Assembly (NCBI RefSeq): GCF_021130785.1
Contig: NC_060215.1
Location: 71,369,501-71,433,500, forward strand
Length of the DNA stretch: 64,000 nt
Reading direction: 5' to 3'
Source of the DNA: Homalodisca vitripennis
Lineage: Eukaryota > Arthropoda > Insecta > Hemiptera > Cicadellidae
Shown: positions 1-11,262 of the stretch, piece after piece
How the letters are laid out: the number at the start of each line of letters is the position of its first letter
Position numbering within the stretch: the first letter of the stretch is position 1
The notes under the pieces: model-generated
What the model saw: only the letters and a program-made list of their open reading frames with translations
What the model was told of the DNA's origin: nothing
Databases searched by the model: none
Made by a program: the position numbers and the translations under genes

Positions 1-390
1 CTGATTCTGGATTGATTATTAACAGTTCTGATTTTTTTACTCCCAAATTATTGATAGGTACCCTAATGTACGTTTAAAACTTAACTCCAAACTATTGCTT
101 GACTAAACAATTTACATCGCCCATGCAATAATACTTCAGAGCTTGCACTCATTAATAAGAAGCATGAAATATACTAGAAAAAAGTAGGTAACTTCTACAG
201 CATAACTGGATATCGAAGAGAATAATATTGTGAACTAGTGATACAAAATTATTTAAATAAATCAATACAAACAAATATAAAAGTCATATAACAATGTGAA
301 ATATTGTCCTTGGACAATTGTCTTTATACCTAGAACTCTTATTCCACTTCAGATGTACAACACTATTATAAGGCTCATTTTCATAAAATT

Positions 391-392
<2 letters not shown>
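1..392. other. intronic sequence, nothing recognised
   Basis: This AT-rich stretch lies downstream of porcupine exon 3 on the minus strand, so it should be intron. I looked for the next porcupine exon, which would carry the middle part of the MBOAT domain, on the minus strand and did not find it. Confidence 0.5.

Positions 393-431
<39 letters not shown>
393..431. repeat. (TA)n microsatellite
   Basis: About 19 uninterrupted TA units. The mariner-type element that starts at 432 uses the last TA as its target duplication, so it landed in or at the edge of this microsatellite. Confidence 0.95.
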
Positions 432-434
<3 letters not shown>

Positions 435-957
435 GGTGTCCCATGAAGAAACGGAGAAACTGTCATGACTTGTTCTTACGGTGAAAATAATGAAAAAAGT
501 TCATATACACATAGGTCCAGAAACGCTTAGTTAGCGAGCTATACAGGGTGAAAGATTTCGCCCAGATTTCAGTGCCACCGTTAAAAGGGAGCCCTATTAA
601 ATTATTTTGGGCGTTACCCAGGACTTAAAATTTAATGTATATTATGCAAATTGAACTGAAAAATTCAATAAAATTGGTACCAGACCTCTAGCTGCAGTAA
701 TTTTTAAGATATCTGAAGAAATACGCAAAATTCGGTGTCCAAAAACAAGTTTCATTTAGGTTTCAAGTAGATTAACTTTGTTAAATGTGTAACAAACACG
801 TAAAATTCTTTAACAAAACTTGTAAAGAATGATAATGATGTAAAATAAGCCAATACAAATTATACGTAAACTTTAAGAAAATAAATTTTTAATTAAATAA
901 ATAACGTAAGAAGAATAGACAAAATCGGTTACACTTTTTTTCTTACTGAATGTACAT
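432..957 (+). repeat. left terminal inverted repeat of the IS630/mariner element
   Basis: Matches the reverse complement of 2465-3002 almost throughout; differences include single-base changes and a few short indels. It is much longer than the roughly 30-bp repeats typical of classical mariners. Confidence 0.9.
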
Positions 958-1320
958 CCTAATATTTGGAGATAACATGTTAATTATTGAAAATAGTATT
1001 GAAAATAATTATGTATAGATTTTATTTATAGAAACATTCTTCTATTTTTTCTAATGAATTACATACTAGTAAAAAAACTTTAGTGTCATAAAATCTGAAA
1101 CTTAACAATAATTGCGAATTAATTTACGTTATTCTACAACTTTTGTAACAAAAATATTATTTTCATAGGTTGGCAGTACTAACAGCTGTTCAACAATCAC
1201 AATTACGAACTTTTTTTGAATATTTTATATTGAAGTGTCATACAGATAAGTTAAGTGTAAATATTAAAAAAGTAAAAAAAGTAAAAGTAAAGTAAATATT
1301 GATACAGTATAAAAGTTAAT

Positions 1321-1376
1321 ATGCCGTTTCAATTTTCTAATGAAGAATATGCCGTTTCAATTTTCTAATGAAGAAT
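1321..1376 (+). repeat. 28-bp tandem duplication over the transposase start
   Basis: The 28 bases at 1321-1348 are repeated at 1349-1376. Each copy carries the ATGCCG start and the first codons. Starting at the first ATG leads to a frameshift; the second ATG (1349) gives the family N-terminus. The repeat therefore breaks initiation at the upstream AUG. Confidence 0.9.
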
Positions 1377-2399
1377 ATGCCGACATAATGTTCTGTTACG
1401 GATATGCTAATGGAAATGCGGAAGCTGCTCGACGTGAATATCAGGAAAGATTTCCTGCAAGGCGGATTCCGAATGCGAAAACCTTTTCTTCAGTGTTTCA
1501 GTTTTTAAGAACGAATGGATCATTTCCAACAATTTCGTTTTCGGTTGAACGGCAGGCACATCATTGCGTTAACGATGAACTTCAAGTGATGAACTTCGGG
1601 TACTAGTACGAGGCGAATTGCGTATCGCACTGGTTTATTGAGAAACAAAGTGTGGCGCATCTTGCGTAAAGAGAGACTTCATCCTTTTCACCTGCAAAAG
1701 GTACAACATTTGCTGCCGACAGATTACCCTTTACGGTTAAACTTTTCTCATTGGCTTCTAGACAATGCTGATAGGGTGAATTCAATTTTATTTACTGATG
1801 AAGCAACTTTCACGAGAAACGAGTCCTTCAATTGTAGAAATAGTAATTTATGGAGCGAAGAAAATCCACATGGTACCGTAGAAACCTTTTTCCAACACAG
1901 ATTTCACATTAATGTTTGGTGTGTCGTTATTGATGACAAAATTCTAGGACCATTCGTTTTCGAAGGAAACCTTACAGGAAATATGTACGAACAATTTCTG
2001 AAAAATGATTTACCGGCTCTTTTGGAAGATATCCCTTTACAAAAAAGATTAAAAATGATTTTCCAACACGATGGTGCAACTCCTCATTTTTCTTTAGTAG
2101 CTAGAAATCATTTGAATGCTAATTTCTTGAACTGGATTGGGCGTGGTGGACCAATCAACTGGCCACCACGATCGCCTGACTTATCGCCTCTTGACTACTT
2201 CTTATGGGGACATATTAAAGCTATGGTGTATAAACGTAAAGTTGATACCAAAGAATAATTACTCGTTAGAATTTGCAACGCATTTGACAGTATAAGAAAC
2301 AATCTAGACATAATTCGCAGAGCCACCACAAATATTTTACGTCAAGCAGAGTGCTGTGTGCATTGTGAAGGAGGGAATTTCGAACAGTTACTAAACTAA
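1321..2399 (+). pseudogene. DUF4817-type mariner/IS630 transposase, broken
   Basis: The N-terminal part, readable from the ATG at 1349, is the DUF4817 helix-turn-helix type (FSNEEYADIMFCYGYANGNA, then AAR-EYQERFP). The frame ends at 1606. The catalytic part resumes in another frame at about 1603 and carries the DDE/D triad: FTDEATF, then QHDGATPHF, then RSPDLSPLDYF, with about 35 residues between the second and third acidic residues. A TAA at 2256-2258 interrupts it, but the same frame continues 47 codons to a natural end at 2397-2399 (HCEGGNFEQLLN). Defects are therefore a 28-bp duplication over the start, one frameshift near 1590-1605 and one nonsense codon. The protein would have cut and pasted the element by its terminal repeats. 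It is not functional as read. Confidence 0.88.
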
Positions 2400-2464
2400 G
2401 GTTAGTTATTTTGTTAGCATTTATTTTTTTTGCAATAGTAAGTGAAAATAAAAGTTTATAAAAA

Positions 2465-3002
2465 CATGTACGTTCAGCAAGAAAAAAAGTGTAACCGATT
2501 TTGTCTATTCTTCTTACGTTATTTATTTAATTAAAAATTGATTTTCTTAAAGTTTACGTATAATTTTTATTGGCTTATTTTACATCATTATCTTAAGAAA
2601 TTAATTCTTTACATGTTTTGTTAAAGAATTTTACATGTTTGTTACACATTTAACAAAGTTAATCTACTTGAAACCTAAATGAAACTTGTTTTTGGACACC
2701 GAATTTTGCGTATTTCTTCAGATATCTTAAAAATTACTGCAGCTAGAGGTCTGGTACCAATTTTATTAAATTTTTCAGTTCAATTTGCATAATATACATT
2801 AAATTTTACGTCCTGGGTTACGCCCAAAATAATTTAATAGGGCTCCCTTTTAACGGTGGCACTGAAATCTGGGCGAAATCTTTCACCCTGTATAGCTCGC
2901 TAACTAAGCGTTTCTGGACCTATGTGTATATGAACTTTTTTCATTATTTTCACCGTAAGAACAAGTCCTGACAGTTTCTCCGTTTCTTCATGGGACACCC
3001 TG
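2465..3002 (-). repeat. right terminal inverted repeat of the IS630/mariner element
   Basis: Reverse complement of 432-957, ending in the same CAGGGTGTCCCATG sequence followed by the TA target site. Confidence 0.9.
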
Positions 3003-3013
3003 TATATTATATA

Positions 3014-3577
3014 AAGGCTATCCAGAAAGTAACCAGATGTTTGGAATAAGAAATTAAGAACTTATCGTAGCGTGAAACAAGTGTTTTTATTCAAACTTTG
3101 AAAAATCTGCCGCCTGAGATGTTATCCACTGGTGTATGAAATTGTTACTGAGAAACTTAGGTGTAGTAAATTTTGTGGGTACCAAACTCTTGACTGATGA
3201 ATTCAGAACAAAGAAATGGAAAAACTTATCAAATTTCTTATCCGGGACCATGAAGATGAAGAATTTTTCTAAACCACTCAGTTACTGGTAATGAAATTGA
3301 CTTTCTTATCTCAGTGTGGAACAAATAAGAAAATGGTTTGGAGTAACTTCTTGTCACCACGAAAACTGCTGCATCAGTTACGTACAAAAGGGCAGAATTG
3401 TATTCAATCATTATTGAAAAGCTTGTAACTAGATACGATAAGAGCTTAAATGCACATATTATATATGTTAAAAATAGTTTAGAGACATAACTTTCAAATG
3501 GACATAATAAAAAATGCTGTAAACATTACATGTAGTTTTTTATTTGTTAAAGCAATTTACTTTCCGAATAACTCTTG
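3014..3577 (+). mobile_element. decayed, internally deleted mariner copy
   Basis: The left end (about AAGGCTATCCAGAAAGTAAC) and the right end (TTACTTTCCGAATAACTCTT) are imperfect inverted repeats. In shifting frames the interior reads like a mariner transposase: TKLLTDEF, then NHSVTGNEI where intact copies have VTGDE, and near the end KLVTRYDKSLNAH. About half of a normal 1.3-kb mariner is present, with many stops. It lies only a few bases from the long-TIR element at 432-3002, but the two are different families. A related fragment is at 10080-10452. Confidence 0.65.
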
Positions 3578-3767
3578 TATTTTGTCAGAATTGCCATTAC
3601 TTTTTCAATATTCACTATCACATTTAAAGTGGTGTTTATTGATAGTTTATTTTACTATGATGTAGCTTTCTACATACATCTTATATTTCTTGATGATTGT
3701 AACAGTATTTGATTAATTCAAATGATAAAAGTTTGTTCTTAAAATCAATTATGTTAGGTACACTTAC
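3578..3767. other. porcupine intron sequence after exon 3
   Basis: Short non-coding stretch between the mariner relic and the splice donor of porcupine exon 3. The donor reads GTAAGTG on the minus strand at 3767-3761. Confidence 0.6.
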
Positions 3768-3990
3768 CCAGATAGGATTAATATATATATTTAGGTAGTC
3801 TTGAAAAGAACACCAAGCACCAAACACTGATGTGCCCACACAAAGCACATATCCACTATATTCCCAGAGATTTGGCAATCGTTTAATAACCCCTGAGTCC
3901 AAGTCGAATGCAATTGAAATCACTTTCATAACAGCCAGCATCTCTGGACCTCTGATCTTCTGCCATGATTCTGGTTCCAGGAGAAACTCA
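3768..3990 (-). CDS. por: porcupine, coding exon 3 (partial gene)
   Basis: Porcupine is an ER membrane-bound O-acyltransferase that puts palmitoleate on Wnt proteins, which they need for secretion. This 223-nt exon encodes WQKIRGPEMLAVMKVISIAF, then DLDSGVIKRLPNLWEYSGY and a segment ending FGAWCSFQDYLNIYINPIW. These match the porcupine block that in the human protein reads WHKMRGAQMIVAMKAVS, with FDLD and an FGPW-SF-YL pattern. On the minus strand the acceptor is TTTTCTATTACAG (AG at 3992-3991) and the donor is TGG|GTAAGTG. The first base completes a codon split with exon 2, and the exon ends in phase 0. The catalytic C-terminal exons are outside the window to the left. Confidence 0.92.
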
Positions 3991-4829
3991 CTGTAATAGA
4001 AAAGATGAAATGATAACTCTTCTGAGTGAATACATATGACTGAAGTATTTTGTGATAAAAGTGGCAACCTCTTATTCGCCTTCTATAGTATTTTGAGACA
4101 TGTTGTTAAGTTAGTTCCAAGTTATTTTATTAAAACCAGGTTAACATTTAAAAGCACTTGATTGCACTGGTATTATGAAAAAAATAAGCAATATACACTG
4201 TAATTAATATATTTTCCAGTTACACAAAGGTTAAGTCATTTCTAATTTTCTTTAAAATATTTTGGCAAGTGAGCAGAAAGATGTTGGATAGGATGAGAGC
4301 TCAGTTACTCTCTTAAAAATTGCAGTTATTATTATTTCTAAACTGCTTTGCATGATTATATCAGTCTTTCTAAACTGACCATTTCTCCTACTAACTGAAA
4401 TATGGAGAAATACAAAAATTTTAAAACGGGCAAGAATGCTATAACTACAAATACATCCTGTATAAATCTTGCTTGCAACTTCTAAAATGATTTAAAGTCC
4501 TCACAGTGTTTTTTTTTTTTTTATAAAGTTCTCAAATCAATGTAGATTTATAACAAACAAGAGTACTATGCAGCAACATCGGCTCTCAAACCATAATGCA
4601 ATCCTTGGAAGATTCACTCTTCTACAATTCATCCAAGTCTTTCGACTGCTTTGTTCAAATTAATCTATTAGTTAAATTTAATTTCTAGAGCTTAACACCT
4701 GTTTGTGGACAAAATACAATGTAAGAAGAACAAAGATCTCAACTAAACCAAAAGAACTAATGATTTACAGTTATAGTACTATAGGTATGTGAATGTTGAG
4801 TTTAGCTCCAGTTCACCTTTCGCTTAGTG

Positions 4830-5400
4830 CAACATCTGGAATCTGACGCAACCAATAAGACGCATTGAATCAACCATTCCCATCATAGTTATTACAGGTA
4901 AATCCTTCCAAAGCAGAAAATTTTCCAGTAAACTAAAACTCTCTAAGGTTATTTCCGTTTTTAAGCATGGTGATCAAATTGATGAAACTACCAGCCATTT
5001 TCTCTGATTTCAAATTTTTCCAAAATATTTTAAAAAATTGTACTTTCTCATTTTCTTGACTTACTTACATATAATAATCTTCTAACTGGCCAACAACATG
5101 GATTAACTGAGAACAAATCAACATAGGCTGCTCTGGTTAGCTTCATCGAACGCATCATTGACCAACTAGAAAGAAAAAATACAACCACAGAAATACTATT
5201 GGACTTAGGCAAAGCCTTTTGACCATGAACAACTCTTGACAAAGCTATCCTCCTTGGGCGTGCAAGACACTGCAGCAGAATAGTCTAATAGCTACTTGAC
5301 ATACAATTATGTTGGAAAATGGTCAAAAGTTAAATCAATGTCTGTGGTGTTGAGAATATTAACCCAAATCTCGTTTGCTAAAATATTTTTTTAAATATTG
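4830..5400 (+). pseudogene. LINE reverse transcriptase fragment
   Basis: In shifting frames the plus strand reads as the fingers and palm start of a LINE RT. It runs FPSKLKLSKVISVFKHGDQI (approximate after frame repair), then SLISNFSKIF, then LLTGQQHGLTENKST, then ILLDLGKAF where active copies have DLSKAFD. The last aspartate motif is broken by a stop. Neither the endonuclease nor the YADD part follows. The fragment is a heavily mutated dead copy, related in wording to the CR1/jockey-type elements elsewhere in the window. Confidence 0.75.
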
Positions 5401-5411
5401 TTACTGTCATT

Positions 5412-5661
5412 GCTAAACTTTATTTTTTGCGGTACAAAGTTGTGCAGTATGGTCAGAAATTTTGACATCCAGAATATTTACTGAAACTTTATTCTCTGCT
5501 AGTTTTTTACAAACACAGTCCATGGGTGATTTGGACTGAGGAGTTATTCTAGTAGGAAGGAAAAGAATTATGTTCATGTTGTAGCTGTGAAGTGTCTCAC
5601 TGAGGAAGATTTGGTTACATTCCAGTTTAAAGTAAGTTATGTTGTTGTGACCAATCAACAA
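5412..5661 (-). pseudogene. LINE endonuclease fragment
   Basis: An 82-codon minus-strand frame contains LPTRITPQSKSPMDCVCKKL, then VNILDVKISDHTAQLCTA. This is the C-terminal end of an APE-type endonuclease of a LINE, including the invariant SDH. It runs opposite to the RT fragment just to its left, so the two are not one element. The wording resembles ORF2 of the element at 27015-32245 (LPATRISETSVSSID, then LSDHTGQYC). No RT follows on this strand. Confidence 0.65.
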
Positions 5662-5699
5662 GACTGGACATTTATCAATGTGTCCTTAAGTTGGTAGAT

Positions 5700-6362
5700 G
5701 CCAATTATGTATGTATATTGATTGCTGGTCTTCATTCACACCATAGCTACTTCACATACAAGCTCTATGCTATGTTGTACAGGTATAGCTTCCACGTGGT
5801 CTTATGGATTCCTTACAATAAATTATATTCAGTTACAAGGCACTAGTTGTCAAAATGAGGGTCAATGATTTTCAGTAGATGGTTTAGATATCAATTTTAT
5901 TTCGGATTCTGTCAACATTTTGGTGGAAGACTGTTAACAGCTCGGAAATAGTCTGCAGAATAATGAGTTATTTTCTTTATTTGTCTTGGTTTGTTTCCTT
6001 TTAGCTGTTTGCCACATTGTTGTAGCTTAAAAAACCAATGACAATGTACGTCAGATTGTTCTGCATTTCGTTCTGATATAAAGGAAGCTGATTGCAACAG
6101 CAAAGAAACATAATTGGTGGCCCTGAAATGTACGAACACAGGGGTACACATCCATAACAGTGTTTTCTGTTCTACACACACTGAAACAAATGCAATAGTT
6201 TCTGCTTTTTCTGATCAAATTTCTGTTAGTGGAAACACTACTATTCTCTCACTTCAGCTACTACAACAAAGTACTCAATGACATGACTGTGAAGTGCAGC
6301 CTTCACATTAAGCTGCAGAATTGTAGAAAAAACATTATTATGATCAGAGATTTAAAAGAATA
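5700..6362. other. non-coding, nothing recognised
   Basis: Intronic DNA. An 89-codon minus-strand frame (5912-6181) shows no family resemblance and I treat it as chance. Confidence 0.4.
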
Positions 6363-6635
6363 CTGCTGTCTTTAATGAAATATTTTCCAATATACTCCTA
6401 ATTTATACATATTCATGTATCAAGATAGTTATAATATTTATAAGTTTAATTTTTATATGTTGTAAGTTAATTTTTATTTATTTACTTGTATATGCTATTT
6501 AGTATGAATTGTTTTTTAGTCAAAAAATAATTTTGTATTATATTTAAGAGACCGGTAAAGCGTAAAGAGGACCTAATAGTCCAAACTTTCCCAGTCAAAA
6601 TAAAGAGCTTATTAATCATGCATTCATTCAATTTA
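6363..6635 (+). mobile_element. probable LINE 3' tail
   Basis: The stretch ends with a G-A-rich segment, AAAATAAAGAGC and a short ATTCATTC-type run. This resembles the 3' end of the LINE that finishes at 42396 (GGGAGACCG, then AATAAACATTCATTC). No coding part is recognisable. It is probably a 5'-truncated copy only a few hundred bases long. Confidence 0.4.
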
Positions 6636-6737
6636 TAAGACTACCATATTAAAAACAGTGTAGTTTTTAAAATATATTGGTAGTGTTAAAAGATTTTGAA
6701 AAACTACTACAACCTAAATCTACTACCAATAGATAAA

Positions 6738-8010
6738 AGACAATAATTCTTTATTCACATGAACATCAAGAACAACGTGCGTGTCATTAATCTATATTAC
6801 ATAATAAAACAATTAACAATTACTTAACAATGGAAGTATTAAAATTAATAAAAAATATGTACTTTTAATTAGCAAATCTACATAGATTATTTATTTTTTA
6901 ATGGATAATAGAATAAAAAGCAAGAGTTTTAGATCAAAATATAAAAGAAACAGAACATAATTATTGAAAAACTTGTCTCCAACTTTCAAATTCTTCAATT
7001 GTGTAGCATGGTCGGTCTTGTAGCCACTTCACAATGTTATTTTTTTCATCTTCTGAGTGCAGTTGGTATTCTTCACTTCTTTAGGAAGGATGTTTAGAAA
7101 TTTAGCTCCAAAATAAGATAGCTGGTTTTCATAAAGTGAAAGATGGTGGATTGGGAGACTTGGGAGATGATGTTATTGGCTCTTCTTGTATTGTAGTTGT
7201 ATCAGTTCCTCTCTGCAGGTTCTATCCTTCTGCATGTCAGGCTGTCTCTAAGACAAAAAGGCACACCACAGTCAGCACCTTGAATTGTCTGAAGGATTCA
7301 CGACATGAGTCTCTCGGTCCAAGCCTAGCCATTATGCGTATTGCCCTCTTCTGCAGTACTAGTACTTTTGTGTATTTCTTTTGGACGAGTTTCCCCAGAC
7401 AGGTGTGCATCAAAGAGAGCAAAGTATACCGGTTTTTGTGGTTTCATCACTAGATATTTGTTTAAGCCTCCGGAGCACAAACACAGTTAAACTGAGTTTA
7501 GTGCATAACTTGTCAAGATTGTCAGACCAAGTAAGTTTGTCATCTATTATTACTCCCAAATATACACCCTCCAAAACCTCTAACACATCTGGTAATCCTC
7601 TTGTCTCCATTTTCTTTTTCCCAATGATGAACTGTTAGCTTTTCTTTTCATTTAATACCAGACTGTTTGCTTGACAATACTGCTGGGCTATGCCTAGAGC
7701 GATAAAGGTTTGTATTTCTAGGTCAGGTGTGTTTTTGTTTCTGAGCAACAGAACAGTATCATCTGCGTACATCAGTGTACTGCAGTATTCAGCAAGGTAG
7801 TTCGGAAAGTCACTTGTGAAGAATGTGTAAAGGATAGCTCCACGTACAGAGTCTTGTGGAACCCCAGAAATTAATGGGAGATCAGATGTTGTCTCAAGAG
7901 CACATGTAATATAGTTTAATTCCACTGCTTGAAATCTGTCTTTTAAGTAACTTTCACACCATTTCCATGCAACACCCTTTATTCCACAAGTTTTCTAGTC
8001 TTTTCAGCAG
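6738..8010 (-). pseudogene. 5'-truncated LINE: reverse transcriptase and C-terminal domain
   Basis: Read on the minus strand from about 8010: KDRFQAVELNYIT-type wording (frame-repaired), then ISGVPQDSVRGAILYTFFTS, MYADDTVLLLRNK (intact YADD), then GVYLGVIIDDKLTWSDNLDK, then VLQKRAIRIMARLGPRDSCR and FKVLTVVCLFVLETA. It ends with a YTIEEFESW-like C-terminus near 6990. The 3' end at about 6738-6770 reads AATAAAGAATTATTGTC followed by TATTGGTAG. Order and wording follow ORF2 of the element at 27015-32245, so this is an older relative. Several frameshifts are present and the upstream half is missing. Confidence 0.8.
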
Positions 8011-8039
8011 CAATCATGTAGGGATGACTCACCAGTCCT

Positions 8040-8283
8040 TGCCTGCCCTGTTTTTATTGTAAAGAGGATTGTCTCTTGAATTTAGAGCCCTACAACAGTC
8101 AGGATTCTCAGTTCCTTGAAGGCTGCTCGGTATGTATACATTTGCCTTAGTCTTTTTAGAGCCATAATTGTCCTATTTTGTATAACAAGCATCCTTTGAA
8201 GATTTGAGATTATTGTCTCTCCCCAGACTATTAAGCCATATCTTAAGTGGGAGTCACACAAAGAGTAGTATGCTATCATGGAT
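8040..8283 (-). pseudogene. LINE C-terminal fragment
   Basis: One frame reads MIAYYSLCDSHLRYGLIVWG, then ISNLQRMLVIQNRTIMALKR and FKELRILTVVGL. This is the segment after the RT thumb in the same LINE family as 6738-8010 and 27015-32245 (AYYALFESHLRYGITVWGG there). It precedes an earlier part of the RT on the same strand. It is therefore either a separate truncated copy inserted head-to-tail or a rearrangement of the neighbour. Confidence 0.7.
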
Positions 8284-8639
8284 ACGTCAGTGCTGCTAAT
8301 TTATGTCATTCTTTTTACTGCAAAAGGCTGTTATTTATCTTTTTAAAAGTTTTTAAATGATAATATTAACCATATTTTTCATTTTTTATAAAATAAACTG
8401 TTTAGTGACCGTAATCCAGTTTCAGAAAAGGAAATCTACCACCCCTACAATAAACCACATTGCAGATACTGTTTAAACAAACATTGACTGAGTGGATGCT
8501 TGAATGTGTTTTTCATCAAAGTTTAGGATACATTAAAGTACTAGTGTCTAGGTTCTGAGCTATTATCTTTCATTTTATCATATATTATTCACAAAATATG
8601 CAGTAATATCAAATGATCATTGCCATCTAAATTCTTGGA

Positions 8640-9010
8640 GGAAATACAAGCTAGAGTTCCCCTAGCGACCTGTTTTGTTCAATATTTTGTATTAAAAAAA
8701 TAAACCTTTGAGAGCCAAGCTCTGTGTAGATGCAACTACTACATTATCTGTCAATACAAATATTGTATTTATTTTCTTCAAGGGCAATCCATTTATAAAT
8801 TAACTAAATTAGTGGTTTAACTCTAGTGGAATATAGCTCAATGAGGACAAAACAAAATTAATGCTTATTTTCTTGAGACCCAAACAATTAAATTTTGCTA
8901 TGAACTATATTCTATGTTAACTAATGTTGAACTGGTTTGATGACATTGAAAGTCTTTGCACTGAATTACAATCAATGATATTTGCCTTCTGATGTATGTG
9001 GTGAGTATAG
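8640..9010 (+). pseudogene. LINE reverse transcriptase fragment, heavily decayed
   Basis: In shifting frames I read GVPLATCFVQ (for GVPQGSVLGP), then AKLCVDATTTLSVNTNI where YADDTT would be expected, then LNEDKTKLMLIFLRPKQLNF. This is the palm-to-thumb order of a LINE RT. The catalytic motif is destroyed. No flanking parts are visible. Confidence 0.5.
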
Positions 9011-10079
9011 ACACAATTATGAAGGTATGCTTATTTTTTCATATAAATTTACAATATAGTATTGCTTTACTGTTTGAAATATTCTACTGAAACATAAAGA
9101 GGTTTTTAAGATCTACATAGACCTTGTTCTCTACAATGGTTTAATTTGTGTTCACTGAAAGAATCACTATAAATAAATGTTCAAACAATTGAAAATGTTA
9201 AAAGTTTATAGTTTATGCATATATATATATATATTTATGAAGTTATGTCTTACCTCAAAAATAATCCATTTCATTTTGAAGAAAATCTCTCATCGATTTC
9301 TACAGTACCAGGCATAGTAATAATTTAGTCCATCCTAATCATCTGCTGTCACTTTTTGAGAAGACTTCTCATTATGCTGAACTGCGCCTGTTTAATTAAT
9401 TGCCTCAATGTAATTACATTAAACTGTGTAAGTACTATATTTTGGTGTATTTACAGGAGGTTCATGAAAATATGATGAACATTCTTACTTGGCAACTCAA
9501 TATTACAAGGTTTTATTTATTCACTTGTATAAATGAAAAATGTATATCTCTGCTAACTTTTGAAATAGGAAATGCAAATACATTCACTTAAACCTCTAAA
9601 CCGATGTAGTTCTAAAAAATAACAAAATGGATTGTGAACGAAATAACGTTGTATAAATGTTTATAATCTTAAAAGTTTTTCTTTTCTGTATGGTTTTTGT
9701 AATTATTTTATTTTACTACAATTTACCAAATGAACATTTTATTCTGTGGTCAAATGAGAAAAAACAATAGCAGATGTTTTTAAACAAAGAAAGCAAATGT
9801 AGACAATAGTATATTACATGAGTGATTCAGACTTAATAATAAATCACATACGGTACAGTTTATTGTGTAACAAAAAAATAAAAACTGCTTTCAGTGTAGT
9901 TGTTACTAAAACTTAAATTTAAATTTTATGGTGATCTCGGAGAACAAATCAATCATTAGGTTAGAGAAAATCAAAGGTTCACAATCACAGATTTTACAAA
10001 GCATTTTCCACAGATATAAAAAAAAAACTAGTACATGAAATTATGAATGCAAATTGAATATTGTAAATTTTGTGCTAGA
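9010..10079. other. AT-rich intron, nothing recognised
   Basis: Contains a short TA run near 9219-9237. No coding pattern on either strand. Confidence 0.5.
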
Positions 10080-10452
10080 TGGGTATCCAAACTGAAGACT
10101 GATCAACTCGAAACAAAGAAAAAGGACCAGCTCTCAAGTTTCATATCGGCCACATAGTCACTGGTGATAAAACATTCTTTGTATCAATGTCGAAAAAAAA
10201 ATTCAATCAATGGAGTGGGCTACACCTTGTTACCACGATCTTGTTACTTGTTACTGTAATAGGTGGCACAATTTTATTCAATAGGTATTAAAAAGCTTGT
10301 ACCTAGATATGATAACTACTTAAATTTAAACGTTGACTACATTAAAAGTTTAACAGTTGTTCTTTCACATGTATATGATAAACAAGCTATAACAGTGATG
10401 TATAGTTTGTTATTTATTAAATCAACTTACTTTCAAAAAGTACCCTCGTAGT
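10080..10452 (+). pseudogene. mariner transposase 3' fragment
   Basis: With frame changes it reads LKTDQLETKKKDQLSSF, VTGDKTFFVSMSKKKFNQWS, then KKLVPRYDNYLNLNVDYIK. These are the order and wording of a mariner transposase around VTGDE and at its C-terminus. The right edge, TACTTTCAAAAAGTACCCTC, resembles a mariner terminal repeat. The segment with the second and third catalytic aspartates is missing. It is closely related to the relic at 3014-3577. Confidence 0.65.
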
Positions 10453-10514
10453 TTTTGTGTTAGTGATGAAGGATTGGTGTATTATTGCTCATGGATTAGT
10501 ACAGAGGTAAACAT

Positions 10515-11262
10515 CAGTAGAGGTTCAGTTTATTCTATTGTAACGTTTAATAGAAGATTTGGCCATGTGCAGAGATGCTCCAAAATTTATTCTAAAGATC
10601 TGTATGCAGAGCAAATCAGTTGTGTGGCTTGAAATTACACAACATATATTAGAATGCATACATAATCGCTCTAATTTTCTCATAACAGTCAGTGAATCAT
10701 GTATCTATAGATAAGATCCAGAAACAAAAATGTAGTCTTGCAAGAGGAAAAATACAACATTGTCTATAAAAACCTTGTCAAGTTTGAAGCAAAATCAAGG
10801 GCATACTGACAGGGCCAAAGAGTAGTTCATCATGAATATACACCTGATGATCAGACTATAACTTTTACATCACCTTTGTGATGCAGTGTGGCGTAAATGT
10901 CCTAAATTGTGGACCCCAACATCTTGGCAGCTTCATTAAGACAATGTTCCAATACATTATTTCCACCTTGTTCAAAACATCTTGGCAAAACACAGCATCT
11001 CCATGTTATATCAGGCTCTCTACTCCCCTGATATGACAACGTGTGGTTTCTGTTTATTCCCTAATTTGAAGATGCTTGTTAAAGCGTCTCGATTCAAAAT
11101 CAGGAATGATATAATGCGAAATACGACAGCTCAACTAAAGTCCGTTCTGAAAAAAGGCCTTCAAGACTAGCTTCCAAAAGTACAGAGCACTGGAATAATT
11201 GTTTGGAGTCTCAAGGGGACTACATTGAACGTGATAACTTGAACAAGTTGATGAATAAATAA
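10515..11262 (+). pseudogene. mariner-like DD34D transposase, decayed
   Basis: Read in shifting frames: MCRDAPKFILKICMQSKS (the MRR-APKFVPKLLT region), YRDPETK after the first catalytic site, GVVHHEYTPDDQTI, then DNVPIHYFHLVQNILAKHSI and LYSPDMTTCGFCLFPNLKM. The tail reads DIMRNTTAQLKSVLKKGLQD. The HDN and SPD acidic positions are recognisable, but several stops and shifts interrupt the gene. A 62-codon open piece survives at 10982-11170. It belongs to a different mariner subfamily from the copies at 3014 and 10080. Confidence 0.8.

Larger units (their letters stand above)
432..3002 (+). mobile_element. IS630/mariner-superfamily transposon with about 530-bp inverted repeats
   Basis: The element is bounded by TA dinucleotides at 430-431 and 3003-3004. 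It begins CAGGGTGTCCCATGAAG and ends with the reverse complement. The two ends are near-identical over more than 500 bp (432-957 and 2465-3002). A broken transposase gene of the DUF4817 type lies between them. The low divergence of the repeats suggests a fairly recent insertion. The element is non-autonomous as read, because the transposase has a frameshift and a stop. Length is 2571 bp, and it sits in a porcupine intron. Confidence 0.9.

Noticed and set aside
296..484. 62-codon frame with a long YIYIYI run
   Set aside because: It is a translation of the (TA)n microsatellite running into a transposon end.
1..3767. Further porcupine exons downstream of exon 3
   Set aside because: I read the minus strand for the rest of the MBOAT domain (including the conserved Asn and His regions) and found none; the exons must lie outside.
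5912..6181. 89-codon minus-strand frame
   Set aside because: Lies next to LINE fragments but contains none of their motifs.
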